Part shown: positions 24,142 through 35,082 of the stretch, in pieces
Layout: each line of letters opens with the position of its first letter
How positions within the stretch are numbered: the first letter of the stretch is position 1
Source: Termitomyces sp. T153
Lineage: Eukaryota > Basidiomycota > Agaricomycetes > Agaricales > Lyophyllaceae
Assembly: GCA_018296165.2 (NCBI GenBank)
Contig: JACKQL020000044.1
Location: forward strand, 186,001 to 250,000
Reading direction: 5' to 3'
Length of the DNA stretch: 64,000 nt
The notes under the pieces: generated by a model
What the model was told of the DNA's origin: nothing
What the model saw: the letters and a program-made list of their open reading frames with translations, nothing else
Databases searched by the model: none
Program-made: the position numbers and the translations under genes

Positions 24142-24598
24142 TATAATAGTCAAAAACCATTAAAATTGACTTGCATGATGAGATATTTGATATATCAATA
24201 GCTCAATGTGGTTAAGGAGTTACTAATAAGCTTGTTAGTCAACATCAATCAATCAATAGATGTGACGAAACATACTTTGTCGTGTGGCCTCCTTTCCACA
24301 ACCTTGGAAATGTCCATTATTTGGTCATATTGTGTCAAAAAATGCATGAGGCATGAAAAACAGTGTCCACTAAATCGTGTTTGGCCTTTTTGACACCTGC
24401 AGGCTATCTGGCATGTTTCAAACATAGTCAAAAGACTGTATATATGTATTAAAGTTGTCTACTGTAATTTTTTTTGAGAAGAAACCTGTTCCAAGTGCGA
24501 AAAACAGCCAAGTTACCCAAAAAGGAAGGTTCTTGGTCAGCCTTACTAAGCAGAAAAGTTGTTGCATTTTTCCCAGGAGTCGTCCCATATATTATAGA
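24142..24598 (-). other. 5' terminal region of Helitron B
   Basis: This noncoding region lies between the Helitron 5' terminus and the Q-rich ORF. Parts recur in the 5' region of Helitron A (26700-27018), for example the ATAGTCAAAAGA and GTATTAAAGTTGTCTACTGTA phrases. They are therefore part of the element and may hold its origin and promoter. Confidence 0.6.
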
Positions 24599-24599
24599 T

Positions 24600-24637
24600 G
24601 AGCTACGCCCCGTGCCTTCGGCACGGGCCTGTAGCTC
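24600..24637. repeat. Helitron A 3' terminal hairpin
   Basis: It has the same architecture as the hairpin at 17868-17905, but the inner stem is CCCGTGCC/GGCACGGG instead of CCCATGCC/GGCATGGG. Both partners of one base pair differ, so pairing is preserved. This supports selection on the folded structure. The outer GAGCTAC/GTAGCTC arms are identical. Confidence 0.87.
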
Positions 24638-24639
24638 TT

Positions 24640-25228
24640 GCTTCATCCCAGACCCAACCTCACTTTGTTCGGTTAGGTCCTCGATATTCTACTCAATGCT
24701 TCATCCCAGACCCAACCTCACTTTGTTCGGTTAGGTCCTTGTATTTCAAACTTAATGCTTCATCCCAGACTCAACCTCACTTCGTTCGGTTAGGTCTTTG
24801 TATTTCAAACTCAATGCTAATTCCCAGACCCAACCTCACTTCGTTCAGTTAGGTCCTTGTATTTCAAACTTAATGCTTCATCCCAGACCCAACCTCACTT
24901 CGTTCGGTTAGGTCTTTGTATTTCAAACTCAATGCTAAGTCCCCAACCCAACCTCACTTCGTTCGGTTAGGTCTTTGTATTTCAAACTCAATGCTAATTC
25001 CCAGACCCAACCTCACTTTGTTCGGTTAGGTCCTTGTATTTCAAACTCAATGCTTCATCCCAGACCCAACCTCACTTTGTTCAGTTAGGTCTTTGTATTT
25101 CTAACTCAGTACTTCATCCCAGACCCAACCTCACTTTGTTCGGTTAGGTCCTTGTATTTCAAACTCAATGCTAAGTCCCAGACCCAACCTCACTTTGTTC
25201 AGTTAGGTCTTTGTATTTTGTTGACCAA
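24640..25228. repeat. Minisatellite, 10 units of 58-59 bp
   Basis: Units start at 24640, 24698, 24757, 24816, 24875, 24934, 24993, 25052, 25111 and 25170. The first unit is again 58 bp with the CTCGATATTCTACTCAAT tail. The last again ends TTTGTATTTTGTTGACCAAG. Internal units vary in their start (GCTTCATCC, GCTAATTCC, GCTAAGTCC). Three more units than in Helitron B show that the array changes length in its interior. Confidence 0.95.
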
Positions 25229-25399
25229 GTGTTGCTTTTCTCTTACAATTCAATACACTGAGATTTCATCTATAAACCAATCATGTATCTATATTACATT
25301 ATTAACAAAATACTACAATGTCCACTGGTATATATTAGAGATGCTGAAAATCAAATTATCAAAGTTAGTACTAACCAACCAATTATTTAAACTGTCACA

Positions 25400-26640
25400 C
25401 TTACATTTGTAAACCATTCAGAATATCTATACTACATGGTCCAGCTATAGACATTAGGTGCTGAAGTTCATAGAAGTTAGCAATTTCTTGCTTGAGTCCA
25501 ACAAAACTCACACTTACATTTGTAAACCATTCAGGATTTCCTGATAGACAATATTTGCAGTCTTTCTTGATTTGTTTTCTGGGTCCAAGATGACTTTGAT
25601 ACAATCTCCTGATGTGCACCGAGAGAGTGCAACATAAAGTTGGCCATGTGAAAAAACTCCTGATCGAAGGTCCAATCCAACATGCTTGACTGATTGACCC
25701 TGAGACTTGTTGATAGTCATGGCAAAGGCCAATCGAACTGGGAATTGTCTCCTGCGCAATGGAATTGGCAAATCTTCTTCAGACACATCCATGTTGATTC
25801 TTGGTATCAAAACAATTGATCCTGCAAACTTGGCATCTCCACTGATGATCCTACATCTGAGAACTCTGGTGCTGATGTGAGTGACAATCATTCTTGTCTC
25901 ATTGCAAAGTCCTTTGGTTGTATCCAGATTCCTGAGCAGCATGACAGGAACACCAATCTTCAAAGCCAATTTAGCCAAAGGCAAACTGCTGGCTCTGAGA
26001 GAGTTGAGGTATTCCATTGGATACAATCCAAGGCCATTAGGATTCCCATCATCAGATATGACAGAGTCTGCACTCTGCAAGATTTTCTCTTCTCCTGGAC
26101 ATCTCTGCAGAACTTCAGAGTTGATATCCTCTACATCAGAGTTCTTGCCAGAAAGAATGGAACGGTCCAGGTAATACTGATCATCTTGATGGTGATCAAT
26201 ATGAAGATAAGTGGAAGAGATCAATCCAGTGACAGAATTGTCATCACAGATCATGGTTTCTGGAAGTTGTACTGTTTCTCCAGGCCCAAGGTTTTTTCCA
26301 GCACCAACATCCAATAACCAAGCTGCATGAGCAATGTTATCAGGAGTCTGATCCAATCTCATGTTTTGAACCAAGTAGTGGACTTGAATCTGATCCCAAA
26401 GTCTTCCCCTTTTGAGTGAAGCAGCAATCATCTGCTGCCTGAGTCCTCATTGGATAACTGGGAGAGTTTGCTAAAAATCTCCCCCAAACACTACAGTCAC
26501 TCCACCAAAAGGAATATCTTTCTCCAGAATGTCTCTGAACCCTTGATCCACAGAGTCAATGGCTTTTTTGTGTTGCATTGGGACTTCATCCCAGATGACA
26601 ACTTTGGTCTGGAGTAAGAGTTGAGACAATTGAGTTCATC
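25400..26640 (-). pseudogene. Helitron A helicase, C-terminal fragment
   Basis: The open part (26431-25514) encodes the last 300 or so residues of the helicase, closely matching Helitron B. It includes [19 protein letters not shown] and YVALSRCTSGD, the conserved UvrD-like C-terminal motifs. Upstream (26640-26432) the same protein continues with stop codons through the VVIWDEVPMQ region and then ends at the deletion junction. Arg at 25734 (CGA) is retained where Helitron B has TGA. Confidence 0.85.
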
Positions 26641-27018
26641 TTTTGATATTTTTTGATCACAAATTCATTGTTCTGAACTTTTTTTGATAAGAAATACATG
26701 CATGGGACATGTTCCTTTCTCAAAAAACAGCTAGAAGTGTTCCACACATAGGTAAGCCCCAAAAAAAGCTGAAAATAGTGAAATATTGCCTGAAATATCA
26801 AGTCTGGCACCTTTCACACATAGTCAAAAGATGTATTAAAGTTGTCTACTGTATTTTTTTTTTTGAAAAAATGCATCTGAAGAGCAGCAAAACAGCCTGT
26901 TACCATAAAAGGGTTGAAATTTGTCAGCATTTGTCAGCGCTGACAAATTTTAGTCAGCAGAAAAGTCGTTGCATAGGCGCAGCCACATTCCCACGTCCGT
27001 CGTCGCATAATATATAGA

Positions 27019-27219
27019 TACTGTACAGTTGTTTCTCATGCTTCTGAAGCCTCTGAAGCATCACACCTGGCCTAGGGAATCCCCAGACTTGTTCTCTTTG
27101 GATTTCCCTTTGCTAGGTGAGTAGTTATCTCAGTAGACACTGTACAGTACTGAATAGACTTTGGATTTCCCTTTGCCAGCTGTGTGATTGAGCCACAGCC
27201 TCCAGAGGTCACCCTTATA
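27019..27219 (+). repeat. 3' LTR of G1, second half
   Basis: The sequence resumes the LTR with TACTGTACAGTTGTTTC, exactly continuing 17866, and runs to CACCCTTATA. This is the family end CCCTTACA with a C-to-T change. No 5-bp duplication matching the 5' flank (GTGCC) follows, so the G1 flanks have been rearranged. Confidence 0.9.
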
Positions 27220-27830
27220 GGTCACATCCTCAAACCTCCAGTCAACATGTATTACATGTCACCAGTACCATTTCAATTAGAACTTTCTTGTGTTCATGCT
27301 CATCTCCACCATACTGGGCTACCACATAAAATATGCAGATACTCATAAGCTAGTTTTCAAGTTCACTAAACTTGGCTGACCTGGTATAGGGGGTGATTGT
27401 TCTAGACAGATCACTCTGCCTAGGCTTGAGTCCATCTAGGATTGCCAGCCAAACTGCAAGCAACTGCTCCATCACCACTCTCAGACAATCATGCATTGTC
27501 TAATGATGATATTTATGGGCTTCCTGGTCTATAGCTGCCTGTCTTGCTGCAAAGTCTTGTAGTGTCTCACCAGGCTGTTGTGGTGCCTGTAGTGGGGTGA
27601 ATGCCTCATTGACCAGTAAAAGTGGGGGTAGCAGTTCCCCACCCACAAATGGCAAATGCATCACCAAGAAAAGCCTGCAATCCTTGCAGCTTCTTCTATT
27701 GGAGGTCGTCACTACCTCCTGTGCTGGAAAGAGCATGTAAAGTTCCATGAACTTTATAAGATCAGTTGAGATGATTCCTTTACCTAGCAGCTGCTGTATT
27801 GCTATATGCTTAGCCACTCTCACAGCTAAC
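27220..27830 (-). pseudogene. Probable retrotransposon gag fragment, antisense
   Basis: The minus strand holds an open block (27823-27500, ending GETLQDFAARQAAIDQEAHK). Further along are interrupted segments reading RSAKFSELEN and YGGDEHEHKKVLI, which resemble the capsid region of a retroelement gag. Stops and the lack of a knuckle make this tentative. It belongs to none of the element families traced elsewhere in the window. Confidence 0.35.
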
Positions 27831-27839
27831 CATTGCTGT

Positions 27840-28686
27840 GTGGAGGCCTTAGAGGCCTCAACCTGACCATGCTAAGGAAAAGACAAAAATTGGTGCTTAG
27901 CAAGAATAGGGTCTTATCACTGTTCAAAACTAATTGTGGACTTTTTGAACCTCTGGTAATGTTGTTCAGCCTCTCCAATAGCTCTGCCATCTTCCAGACA
28001 ATCATAAATAACATGTTCTGTGACCTAATTGCAGAAGGTGTTGTCTGTATTTACCTCAATGATAGATATTCTTATCTATACTGAACATTGGAGGAGCATT
28101 ATAGAATCACATGCATTGTTCTGGAGCTCCTCTGCCAGTACTAACTCTACCTCAAGCTAGAGAAGTGTGAGTTTGAGTTGAGTATCTGAGCTTGATCATC
28201 TTGAATGGAATGACTGAGATGGACTCAGTCAAGGTGGCCAGAGTGGCAGAGTGGCCAGTACCAAACAACAAAAAGAAAGTCCAGGACTTCTTGGGCTTTG
28301 TGAGCTTCTACCAGAGGTCTATTCAGGATTCCTCTCATCATGCTTGTCCCCTCTTTGACCTCAAAGTCAAGAACACTCCATAATAGTGGGAGTCCTCACA
28401 GCAAGCTGCTTTTGATACCCTCAAGTAAGCAGTTACCTCTAAACTAATCCCCCTGTTCTCTGATAACTATTCCTCCTTTTGTTTTGAGGCTGATAGCTCT
28501 GACTTTGCTACAGGAGCAGTCTTCTCTCAACAGTCAAAGGAGGATGGTAAGTGGCATCCAGTAGCTTTCTATTTAAAAAGCCTCAATGCAGTAGAACAGA
28601 AATATAAGGTCCACAAAAAAGAGATGCTTGCCATTGTTGGATCCTTTAAAGAATAGCAGCACTTCTTTGAGGGGCATGATACAAGT
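27840..28686 (+). pseudogene. Gypsy G2 RT and RNase H, decayed
   Basis: The translation follows G6 RT: LVMLFSLSNSSAIFQTIINN, then EGVVCIYLNDR, where the catalytic YLDD has become YLND. VKVARVAEWPVPNNKKKVQ and DFLGFVSFYQRSIQDSSHHA follow. The RNase H part runs to QHFFEG at about 28675. It ends at the copia LTR. No intact frame is present. Confidence 0.8.
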
Positions 28687-28973
28687 TGTCAGAAACTGAG
28701 TCTATTGAAGAGTGACATACTAACCTCAAGTCCAGAATCAGAAACTGAGTAAGGACTTCAGGCTTTTACATTAACTATATATACTATAATGTAACTAATG
28801 TAACTGAAGAGAAGGAATCCATGTGATTGAATTGAATAGAGAGGAGAGGGAATCACATGGAAGACACATGTGATTGAATTGAATAGAAAGACAATCACAA
28901 GGTATACACATGTGATAAATGAACTTGGAGTAAATGCTGATCATGTAGTAGAATGCAATAAGCAATTTTAACA
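28687..28973 (-). repeat. Ty1/copia 3' LTR (about 287 bp), antisense
   Basis: On the minus strand the LTR starts TGTTAAAATTGC and ends TTTCTGACA. It is immediately preceded by a polypurine tract (complement of CTCCCCCCT at 28974-28982) as expected for a 3' LTR. It contains two copies of a phrase ATTCAATTCAATCACATG. The 5' LTR of the same element is not found near 33000. Confidence 0.75.
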
Positions 28974-31900
28974 CTCCCCCCTGATCCAGGCAATCTTCAA
29001 GCTTGAATAAGCTAGTAAATGCCCATTCCTTGCCTGCAGAATTGCACTTTGGGTAAAGGAAGTGGTTTTGTGAGCAGATCTGCAACTTGTTCTGTTCCAT
29101 GAATATTATGAGGGATGAGTTTGAGCTGATCAACCACATCTCTAAGCTAATAGAAGCTGAGGTCAAGGTGTTTCATTTGTCCATGGTGTTCTGGATTCTT
29201 GGTAACACTGACTGCAGATTGATTGTCAATCAGCATGGAAGATGGAGCAGTAAAAAAATATCCCACCATGAATCATAGTCAGATAAGCACCAGTAAAGTG
29301 GCCAGAATCAGGACAATCTCCATGTGAGGCATTACAGAATGTAGTAAAGGGTTGAATGTCAGTGTCAGCATTGAAATGGAGTCTGTAATCCATTGTGCCT
29401 TTACAATAGCACAACAAATGCTTGACTGCATTCCAATGGTTGGATTCTGGAGAGAAATTGAAGCACCCTAGGTGTCACAACCCACTCCCTAGACCCCCAA
29501 CATCATTCCCAGCCCACTCACTTCTCTGAAGTCCTCTCCCAATGCCCCAACAAACCCCCCCAACCCTTGTACACCCTCCATGCCCACTCTGGATAACTCC
29601 AATGCTTCTCTGGCAAGCCCTGATGGCCCCCTAGCCCACTCTAATGCCTTCTCTGCAGCCATCAACATTTCTCCTAACTGTCCCAAGCCCCAAGAATCCT
29701 TCTCCACTGTTCCTGACTCTGTCATATGTCACCAGCTCATCACCCTGGTTCACTCAACCTACTCTGGAGTACCATGACAACCTTGGGATGACCTGCATTC
29801 TTAGCTGATCCCATCAGAATATCACCACAGCCTGCCCCCTAATCACAACTGACACCTGTTAACCCTGCATGGCTCTGCTAAGCCCTGCCACCACACCCAC
29901 TGTCCCCCAAAGCTCTCCAGTAGTCAGTATATAAGTCATAGAGTAGCTTCTTGTGCTCTAGTCTTGATATTACCTATTGCTTAACATTACTCATGGTTTG
30001 ATTGTCTCTATCTCATGTTTGTGTTCCATGTTACATTTTCTCTTATCTCAGTCTCCCAGTCTTATCTTGTCTCTATCTCTATTATCATGCTTGTCATCAT
30101 TTCATATCTCTGCCTAAATCTATTTTTGTTCTTGTCTCAATCTCATCTTGACTCCATTTTGCTCTGTTCAACTCCATCTTGTCTTGTTTGACTCTGTTTC
30201 CAAATTGTGTCCAAGTTCTTTCAACCTTAATGCCCTGACAAACTCTGTGCTTCTGATTACAACCCCTGAACATTCATTAAACCAACTCTGGACCTCACTA
30301 CTTGCTCAGTTCCAAAAGCTATCAACCTCCATTGATCCCCCATCAAGCTCTGGCTCTGCTCCCATCACTTGTATAGCCTCTGCTTACTCCACACCTACAA
30401 TACTCACTTCCAGACTTGTACCTGATGCTCCATCAAGTCTGCCCCTTCCTCTGCAACTTGTCCTAGACTCCTCCAGACCACTCCAAACCTGTTTGGATCA
30501 CTCCCCGTTGCTAATCCTCCCAAGTCCCTCACATTTAGAACCTCTCCAAGTGCCCAGTTATCAGTGCAGAGAATCATGTCCACCTAGTAAAGATTTACCC
30601 AGTGTAGCTGAGCCCCCATGGTCAGTGGAACCTGACACTAGGCATGAGACTGCATAAGCAATATCTGGCCTTGTCATAGTAGCCAAATACTGCATTGAAC
30701 CAATTGCATTTAAATAAGCTACATTACACATCTCCTCTTCTGCTTCATTCTGTGGTGTCATGGCTTTAGAGTGTTTGATTCCAGGTGTCATTGGAGAGAT
30801 ACTGGATTGCAATCACTCATTTTATAGTGCTCCAACATGTCAACAATTTATTGACACTGTGAGAGTGAAATACAATGTTTGGAGTGGTCTCTGTTATCTG
30901 AACTCCTAGAAAGAAGTGTGAAGGGCCCAAATCACAGATTCTGAAGTGCTTTTTAAGGTCATCAACAGCAGAGTCAAGTGCAGCAGTAGATTTTGAAGCA
31001 AGTGTAATGTCAGCAATGTAGATGGGCACAATGATTTTGACTTCTCCTCTGACATAGAGATAGATAGAGCAGTCAGATTCAAGTCTCTTAAAGCCCATTG
31101 ATAATAATGCTGCATGTAGTTTCTTGTTCCACTGCCTGCCTGCTTGCTTAGACTATAAAGTGACTTCTTGAGCCTGAGTACCTTCTTTCCATTCTGAAAC
31201 CCCTCTGGTTGAAGTATATAGCTATCTTTCTTCAGATCCATTGGGCAAAACAGAAGTGACATCCATAGAGTGCAATTCCATGTTCTCTATGCCAGCAATA
31301 GCAAGGATGAGGTGCAAAGGTGCAGGTTGAAATGTTGGTGCAAAAACTTCATTATAATCAATGCCAGGATGTTGTGCAGAACCCTTTGCAACAAGTCTAA
31401 CTTTAAAGTGCTCAATTGAGCCATCTGCATTGTGCTTGATGCAAAACACCCATCCACAGCCAATTGCTTTCTTGCCTTCAGGCAGGTAACATTCCTCCTA
31501 AGTCCCATTAGCCACTAATGAGATATACTCATCAACTGCAGCTTGATACCACTTTTCAGCATCCACAGACTTTATAGCTTGCTTGAATGTTCTAGGATCT
31601 GAAGAAGTAGCCATTCCAGCAAATTGAACATTCTCAAAACCATGGTCAAGTGGTTCTGGATCAGGTTCAATGTTAGACCCCAGATCCAATTCATCTTGGA
31701 TTGGATTCTGATGTTGTACTACCCACCAATCTCCTGGAGGTTGTACATTGCATTTAGAGCATCTCAGAGCAAGGGGAGGTGATGAAGGAGCAGGGATTTG
31801 GGATTTGAGCTAGTGGTTGATCTGGTGGCTGATCTGGTGGCTGAGCTGGATGGTGTCTAGTATAATTTGGGCATGGTCTTGGAGGTGGTGGTGTTATAGA

Positions 31901-33005
31901 GCATGCAGGAGATGCAGGAGGTTCAGGCTGTACTGGAGGTATAACTGGCACTTGGAAAATGAATAGTTCTTCCTCCTCATTTTCAAGAGCAGGTAACACA
32001 AACACTGCACTTTCATTGGGGGATACACTTTTAGGTAGGACTAATAGATACACAGGCAGTAAAGGAGGTGTAGGAGGTATTACTAGCCTAGTTAAGTGCA
32101 AAGCAGGCAATAAGCATGGAGCAAACTCTGCTCTTTCAGAAATTACAGTCTTCTTGGTTTCAGGAATGTAAAATAAACATCCTTTATAACTAGGAGGATA
32201 TCCAATGAAAATGCATTTTTTCATGTGAGACTGTAAAGAGTTGCATTTATCCCTTTGTATGTAGCTATATGCTTTACATCCCCAAACTCTGAGATAAGAA
32301 ACATTTGGTTTGCACTTGTGCCATCCCTCATAAGGAGTAATTGAATGAGCTGCAGTTGGAAGTTGATTCAGAATATGAATCTGGGCATGAAGGCAATGTG
32401 CCCAGAATGAGGCTGGTGGACCTGATTCACTGAGCATAGCAGTGATGTGGTCTGAGAGCATCCTATTTGCTCTCTTAGCAACACCACTCTTCTGAGGTCT
32501 GTTGTGAGTTGTATGCCTCCTTTTAATTCCACAATCATCAGTATACAATAAACTCCTTTAACATGTACTGTCCACCTTTATCATCTGGTACAGCCTTCAT
32601 TTTGGCATCTAGAGCATTCTCTGCATAAGCTTTGAATGTCTTAAAGGCATTAAATGCTTCAGTTTTCTTCTTCAGAGCCATAGCAGCTTCAAACCTTGTG
32701 AAATCATCAATGAATGTGATCCAATAATGATAGCCCCCAATTTCAGTGACTGGAAGAGTACTATGTACATTGCTGTGGATTAATTTTAATGGTTTATATG
32801 CATGAGTACCAGAAGAAGGAAAGGAATTTGAGCACATTTTACTAGCCAAACAAGGTTCACAGATAGGATCAGGCTTTGCAGCAGCATTCAGGTCCAAACC
32901 AACTACCAACTTATTATTGATCATCTTTGGGATATCAGCATAGTTATAATGAGCAAATCTACAATGCAAAAGTGTCAGATCAAGTGATAAATATTGGGAA
33001 GCTCC
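28974..33005 (-). mobile_element. Ty1/copia element, antisense, 5'-truncated, decayed
   Basis: Domains on the minus strand run in copia order. The GAG-pre-integrase motif LLHCRFAHYNY (about 32960) comes first, then a C-x-x-C. The integrase core follows (HSNVHSTLPV, DDKGGQY, KSGVAKRANR), then RT (VRLVAKGSAQHPGIDYNEVF, about 31370). YIADI comes next, then RNase H, which is split by a solo LTR, and finally LTKPLPLPKVQF near 29040. Gag, protease and the 5' LTR are missing. Catalytic positions are lost: the integrase Asp became Asn, the Glu of GVAERxNR became Lys, and YVDD became YIAD. The insertion lies inside gypsy G2. Confidence 0.85.
29473..30637 (+). repeat. Family L solo LTR, old copy 1 (TSD CTAGG)
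   Basis: The sequence starts TGTCACAACCC and ends GAACCTGACA. It is flanked by the 5-bp duplication CTAGG (29468-29472 and 30638-30642). It splits the RNase H of the copia element. An internal AGTATATAAG (about 29928) is a probable TATA box. Almost all CpG sites of the younger copies read TpG or CpA here, so this is an old insertion. Confidence 0.9.
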
Positions 33006-33824
33006 ATGGTCTATTTGATGGATATGTCTCAAATTGAGGTCTTCAATTTGTGGCAGAATTCACTCAAGAACTATACTGCCTGCTTGGAGTGAAGCTCCAT
33101 ATGATCACAGCTTATCACTTGTTAATCAAGAGTTGGAGCAGTACCTTTACTTGTTTTGCAGCAAGAGACAAGATACACTCCTGCCTGACACTAAGTTTCA
33201 GTACAGCATTCATGTGCATTCTTCCACTCAGATGACTCCCTCCTTTCTAGACATAGGGCAGTACCCTTGCATAGGTTTTATATCTTAGGCCCAACCCTCA
33301 AAGAATAATTTGGTGAATGGGTTCATAAACAGTGTGAAGAAGGCACAGGAAGAGGCAAAGGCTGCATTGGCAAATGCAAAGGATGACATTGCAAGGTACT
33401 ACAATTAGAGGTGGACAGTAGCCTCTGTATACAAGCCTGGAGACCATGTTTACTTAGATGGCTCTAACATCAAAACTATAAGACAATCCCAAAAATTGTC
33501 ACATCAGCATCTGGACCCTTTTGTGGTCTAGAGATGTGAATGAGGAGGAAGAGTATGAGATGGAGGGAATTCTAAATAGCCAGATATTCTGAGGAAAGGT
33601 GCAGTTTAAGGTGAAGTGGAAGGGATATTGCATCAAAAATCTCTTGAGAGCCATATGGAAATGTACATGTGCCAGCACTGATCCAAAATCTGTATTATAG
33701 GCACCCCAATGCACTTAAGGCAATTTGAGGCATTTATCCCTTATGAGCAACTTATCAAGCAATCCACAAGTTCCTCTATCCCACATGTTGAGACACTGTA
33801 TGCTAGAGGGGGGGGAGGGGGTGA
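33000..33824 (+). pseudogene. Gypsy G2 integrase and chromodomain remnant
   Basis: The segment resumes G2 after the copia insertion. It reads FVAEFTQELYCLLGVKLH (integrase core, DRGxQF with the Arg codon lost), AYHLLIKSWSS, then a decayed chromodomain and a G-rich polypurine tract at about 33806-33822. About 0.8 kb between RNase H and this point, present in G6, is missing. The copia element therefore sits on a deletion. Confidence 0.75.
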
Positions 33825-34245
33825 TGTTAGAGGACTCCCCATTTGGTTGCCTTAGTTTCTTTCTCCTTATGATTTTTCTTTATTTTTTTTCTTTTTCCCT
33901 ACTTATTGGTCCCTGTTTGAGCCCTCATGTTGCACCAGTTCTCTGTCAATAATTTGGACAAGTGTGGCCTCTTCAGCACTACCACAGAGTTATATAACTG
34001 CTGACCAATTACTGACACATCACTTTTGTTATTTCTTTCTGTCATACTATACAGTTGTTTCTCATGCTTCTGAAGTCTTGGAAGCATCTCATCTTGCTCA
34101 AAGAGCTCCTCAGACTTGTTCTCTTTGGACCTCTCTCTGCCAAATTAGTAGTTATGTCTGTGGCCACTGTACTGTACTGAATAGACTTTGGATCACTTTC
34201 TGCCAGTTGTGTGATTGAGCCACTGCCTCTAGAGGTCATCCTTAG
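33825..34245 (+). repeat. 3' LTR of G2
   Basis: It begins TGTTAGAGGACT after the polypurine run and ends ATCCTTAGA. It has the family phrases GTCATACTATACAGTTG and GTGTGATTGAGCCACTGCC. It retains an uninterrupted version of the site into which the Helitrons inserted in G1, which provides the empty-site reference. Confidence 0.85.
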
Positions 34246-34612
34246 AGAGGCTAGGAAAAGCTTCTCCAACAATGCCCTCTAAATTTGATCAGGCAAGTTG
34301 TCAGATGCCAAGGTAATTGAGGAGTTAGAATAGAATTCATAGGTGTATGGTATGGATTCACAGGATAAAGGGAGCAGGATATCCTGGGGGAAGTTACAGT
34401 TCAAGGTGAAATAGAAGGAATATGGCATTGAGAACATCTCTTGGGAGCCACAGGCCAACATACAAGCATCAGCCCTGATTCCAGACTTTTATTGCAGGCA
34501 CCCCAATGCACCAAAGGCAATCTGGGGCATTTCCCATCTCAGCAGCTGACCAGGCAATCTGTAACTTCCTCTACCCAGTACATTAAGATGCTGCATGCTA
34601 GAAAGGAGTTAA
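34246..34612 (+). pseudogene. Chromodomain fragment of another family G element
   Basis: This fragment shows LQFKV, then KEYGIENISWEPQANIQASA and the HPNAPKAIWGI-like tail of the G chromodomain, followed by a short purine tract. It directly precedes a further LTR at 34613. A second family-G 3' end therefore lies in tandem behind G2. No other internal sequence of this copy remains. Confidence 0.75.
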
Positions 34613-35082
34613 TGTTAGGAAATGCACCAGTTCTCTGTCAAGTTCTCTGTTAATAATTCAGACAAGTGCTGCCTCCTCCACACTGCCTCTGATCAGAGCC
34701 CCAGATTGTCTCTCTTATTCTGAGCCCACCATTTATCTCCCTTTCATCTTTGGGCCACAGGTAGTTTCAACAAAGAACTATCTTTTGGTTATATCTGTAT
34801 GTGGTCACATGCTAGGAGTCTGCAGATGAAGACTAATTACAATGGATTTTTTATTTTTGGATCGGAGTCTGCATTTGGTTGTTGTTGAGTATTTCTTCCA
34901 GAAGCTCTAGAGTAAATCTTTTGAACACTGGCATTGGAAATCCTTGGGATTATTCTCTTTGAATCTCCCTCTGCTAGGTGAGTAGCTAGAACTCCAGAAC
35001 TTCTTGTAGATGCTGAATAGACTTTGATCTTCTTTTGTTAGTTGTGTGATTGAGCCACAAGCCTCAAGAGGTCACCCTTACA
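34613..35082 (+). repeat. Family G 3' LTR (470 bp)
   Basis: It starts TGTTAGGAAATG and ends GTCACCCTTACA. It carries the phrases GTAGTTTCAACAAAGAACTATC and GAGCCACAAGCC of the longer LTR form seen in G6 and at the left window edge. Confidence 0.85.

Larger units (their letters stand above)
17867..24598 (-). mobile_element. Helitron B, autonomous-type but mutated (6.7 kb)
   Basis: The element reads on the minus strand. Its 5' end is TCTATAATATATGGGACG at 24598. Its 3' end is a 38-nt hairpin closing with GTAGCTCA at 17867. Between them are a Q-rich ORF, a Rep-helicase gene and a seven-unit minisatellite next to the 3' hairpin. The 3' flank is host T (17866), and the 5' end directly abuts the 3' end of Helitron A. 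No target-site duplication is present, as expected for rolling-circle transposons. Two nonsense codons and a one-base frameshift in the Rep-helicase show that this copy is no longer active. Confidence 0.9.
24599..27018 (-). mobile_element. Helitron A, internally deleted (2.4 kb)
   Basis: The element reads on the minus strand from TCTATATATTATGCGACG at 27018 to the terminal hairpin at 24600-24637 and the final A at 24599. It keeps about 370 bp of the 5' region, then jumps near 26640 into the helicase. It then carries a ten-unit minisatellite and the 3' end. Rep and the N-terminal helicase motifs are missing, so it is non-autonomous. The outer host base at the 5' side is A (27019), and Helitron B follows with no bases between. 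Confidence 0.88.

Noticed and set aside
24600..25228. Regularly spaced repeats resembling a CRISPR array
   Set aside because: The units are contiguous 59-bp copies without unique spacers, inside a eukaryotic Helitron. They are a minisatellite.
13830..27219. Target-site duplication for gypsy G1
   Set aside because: The 5 bases before 13830 (GTGCC) and after 27219 (GGTCA) do not match, and the interrupted Helitron does not resume on the right, so no duplication can be claimed.
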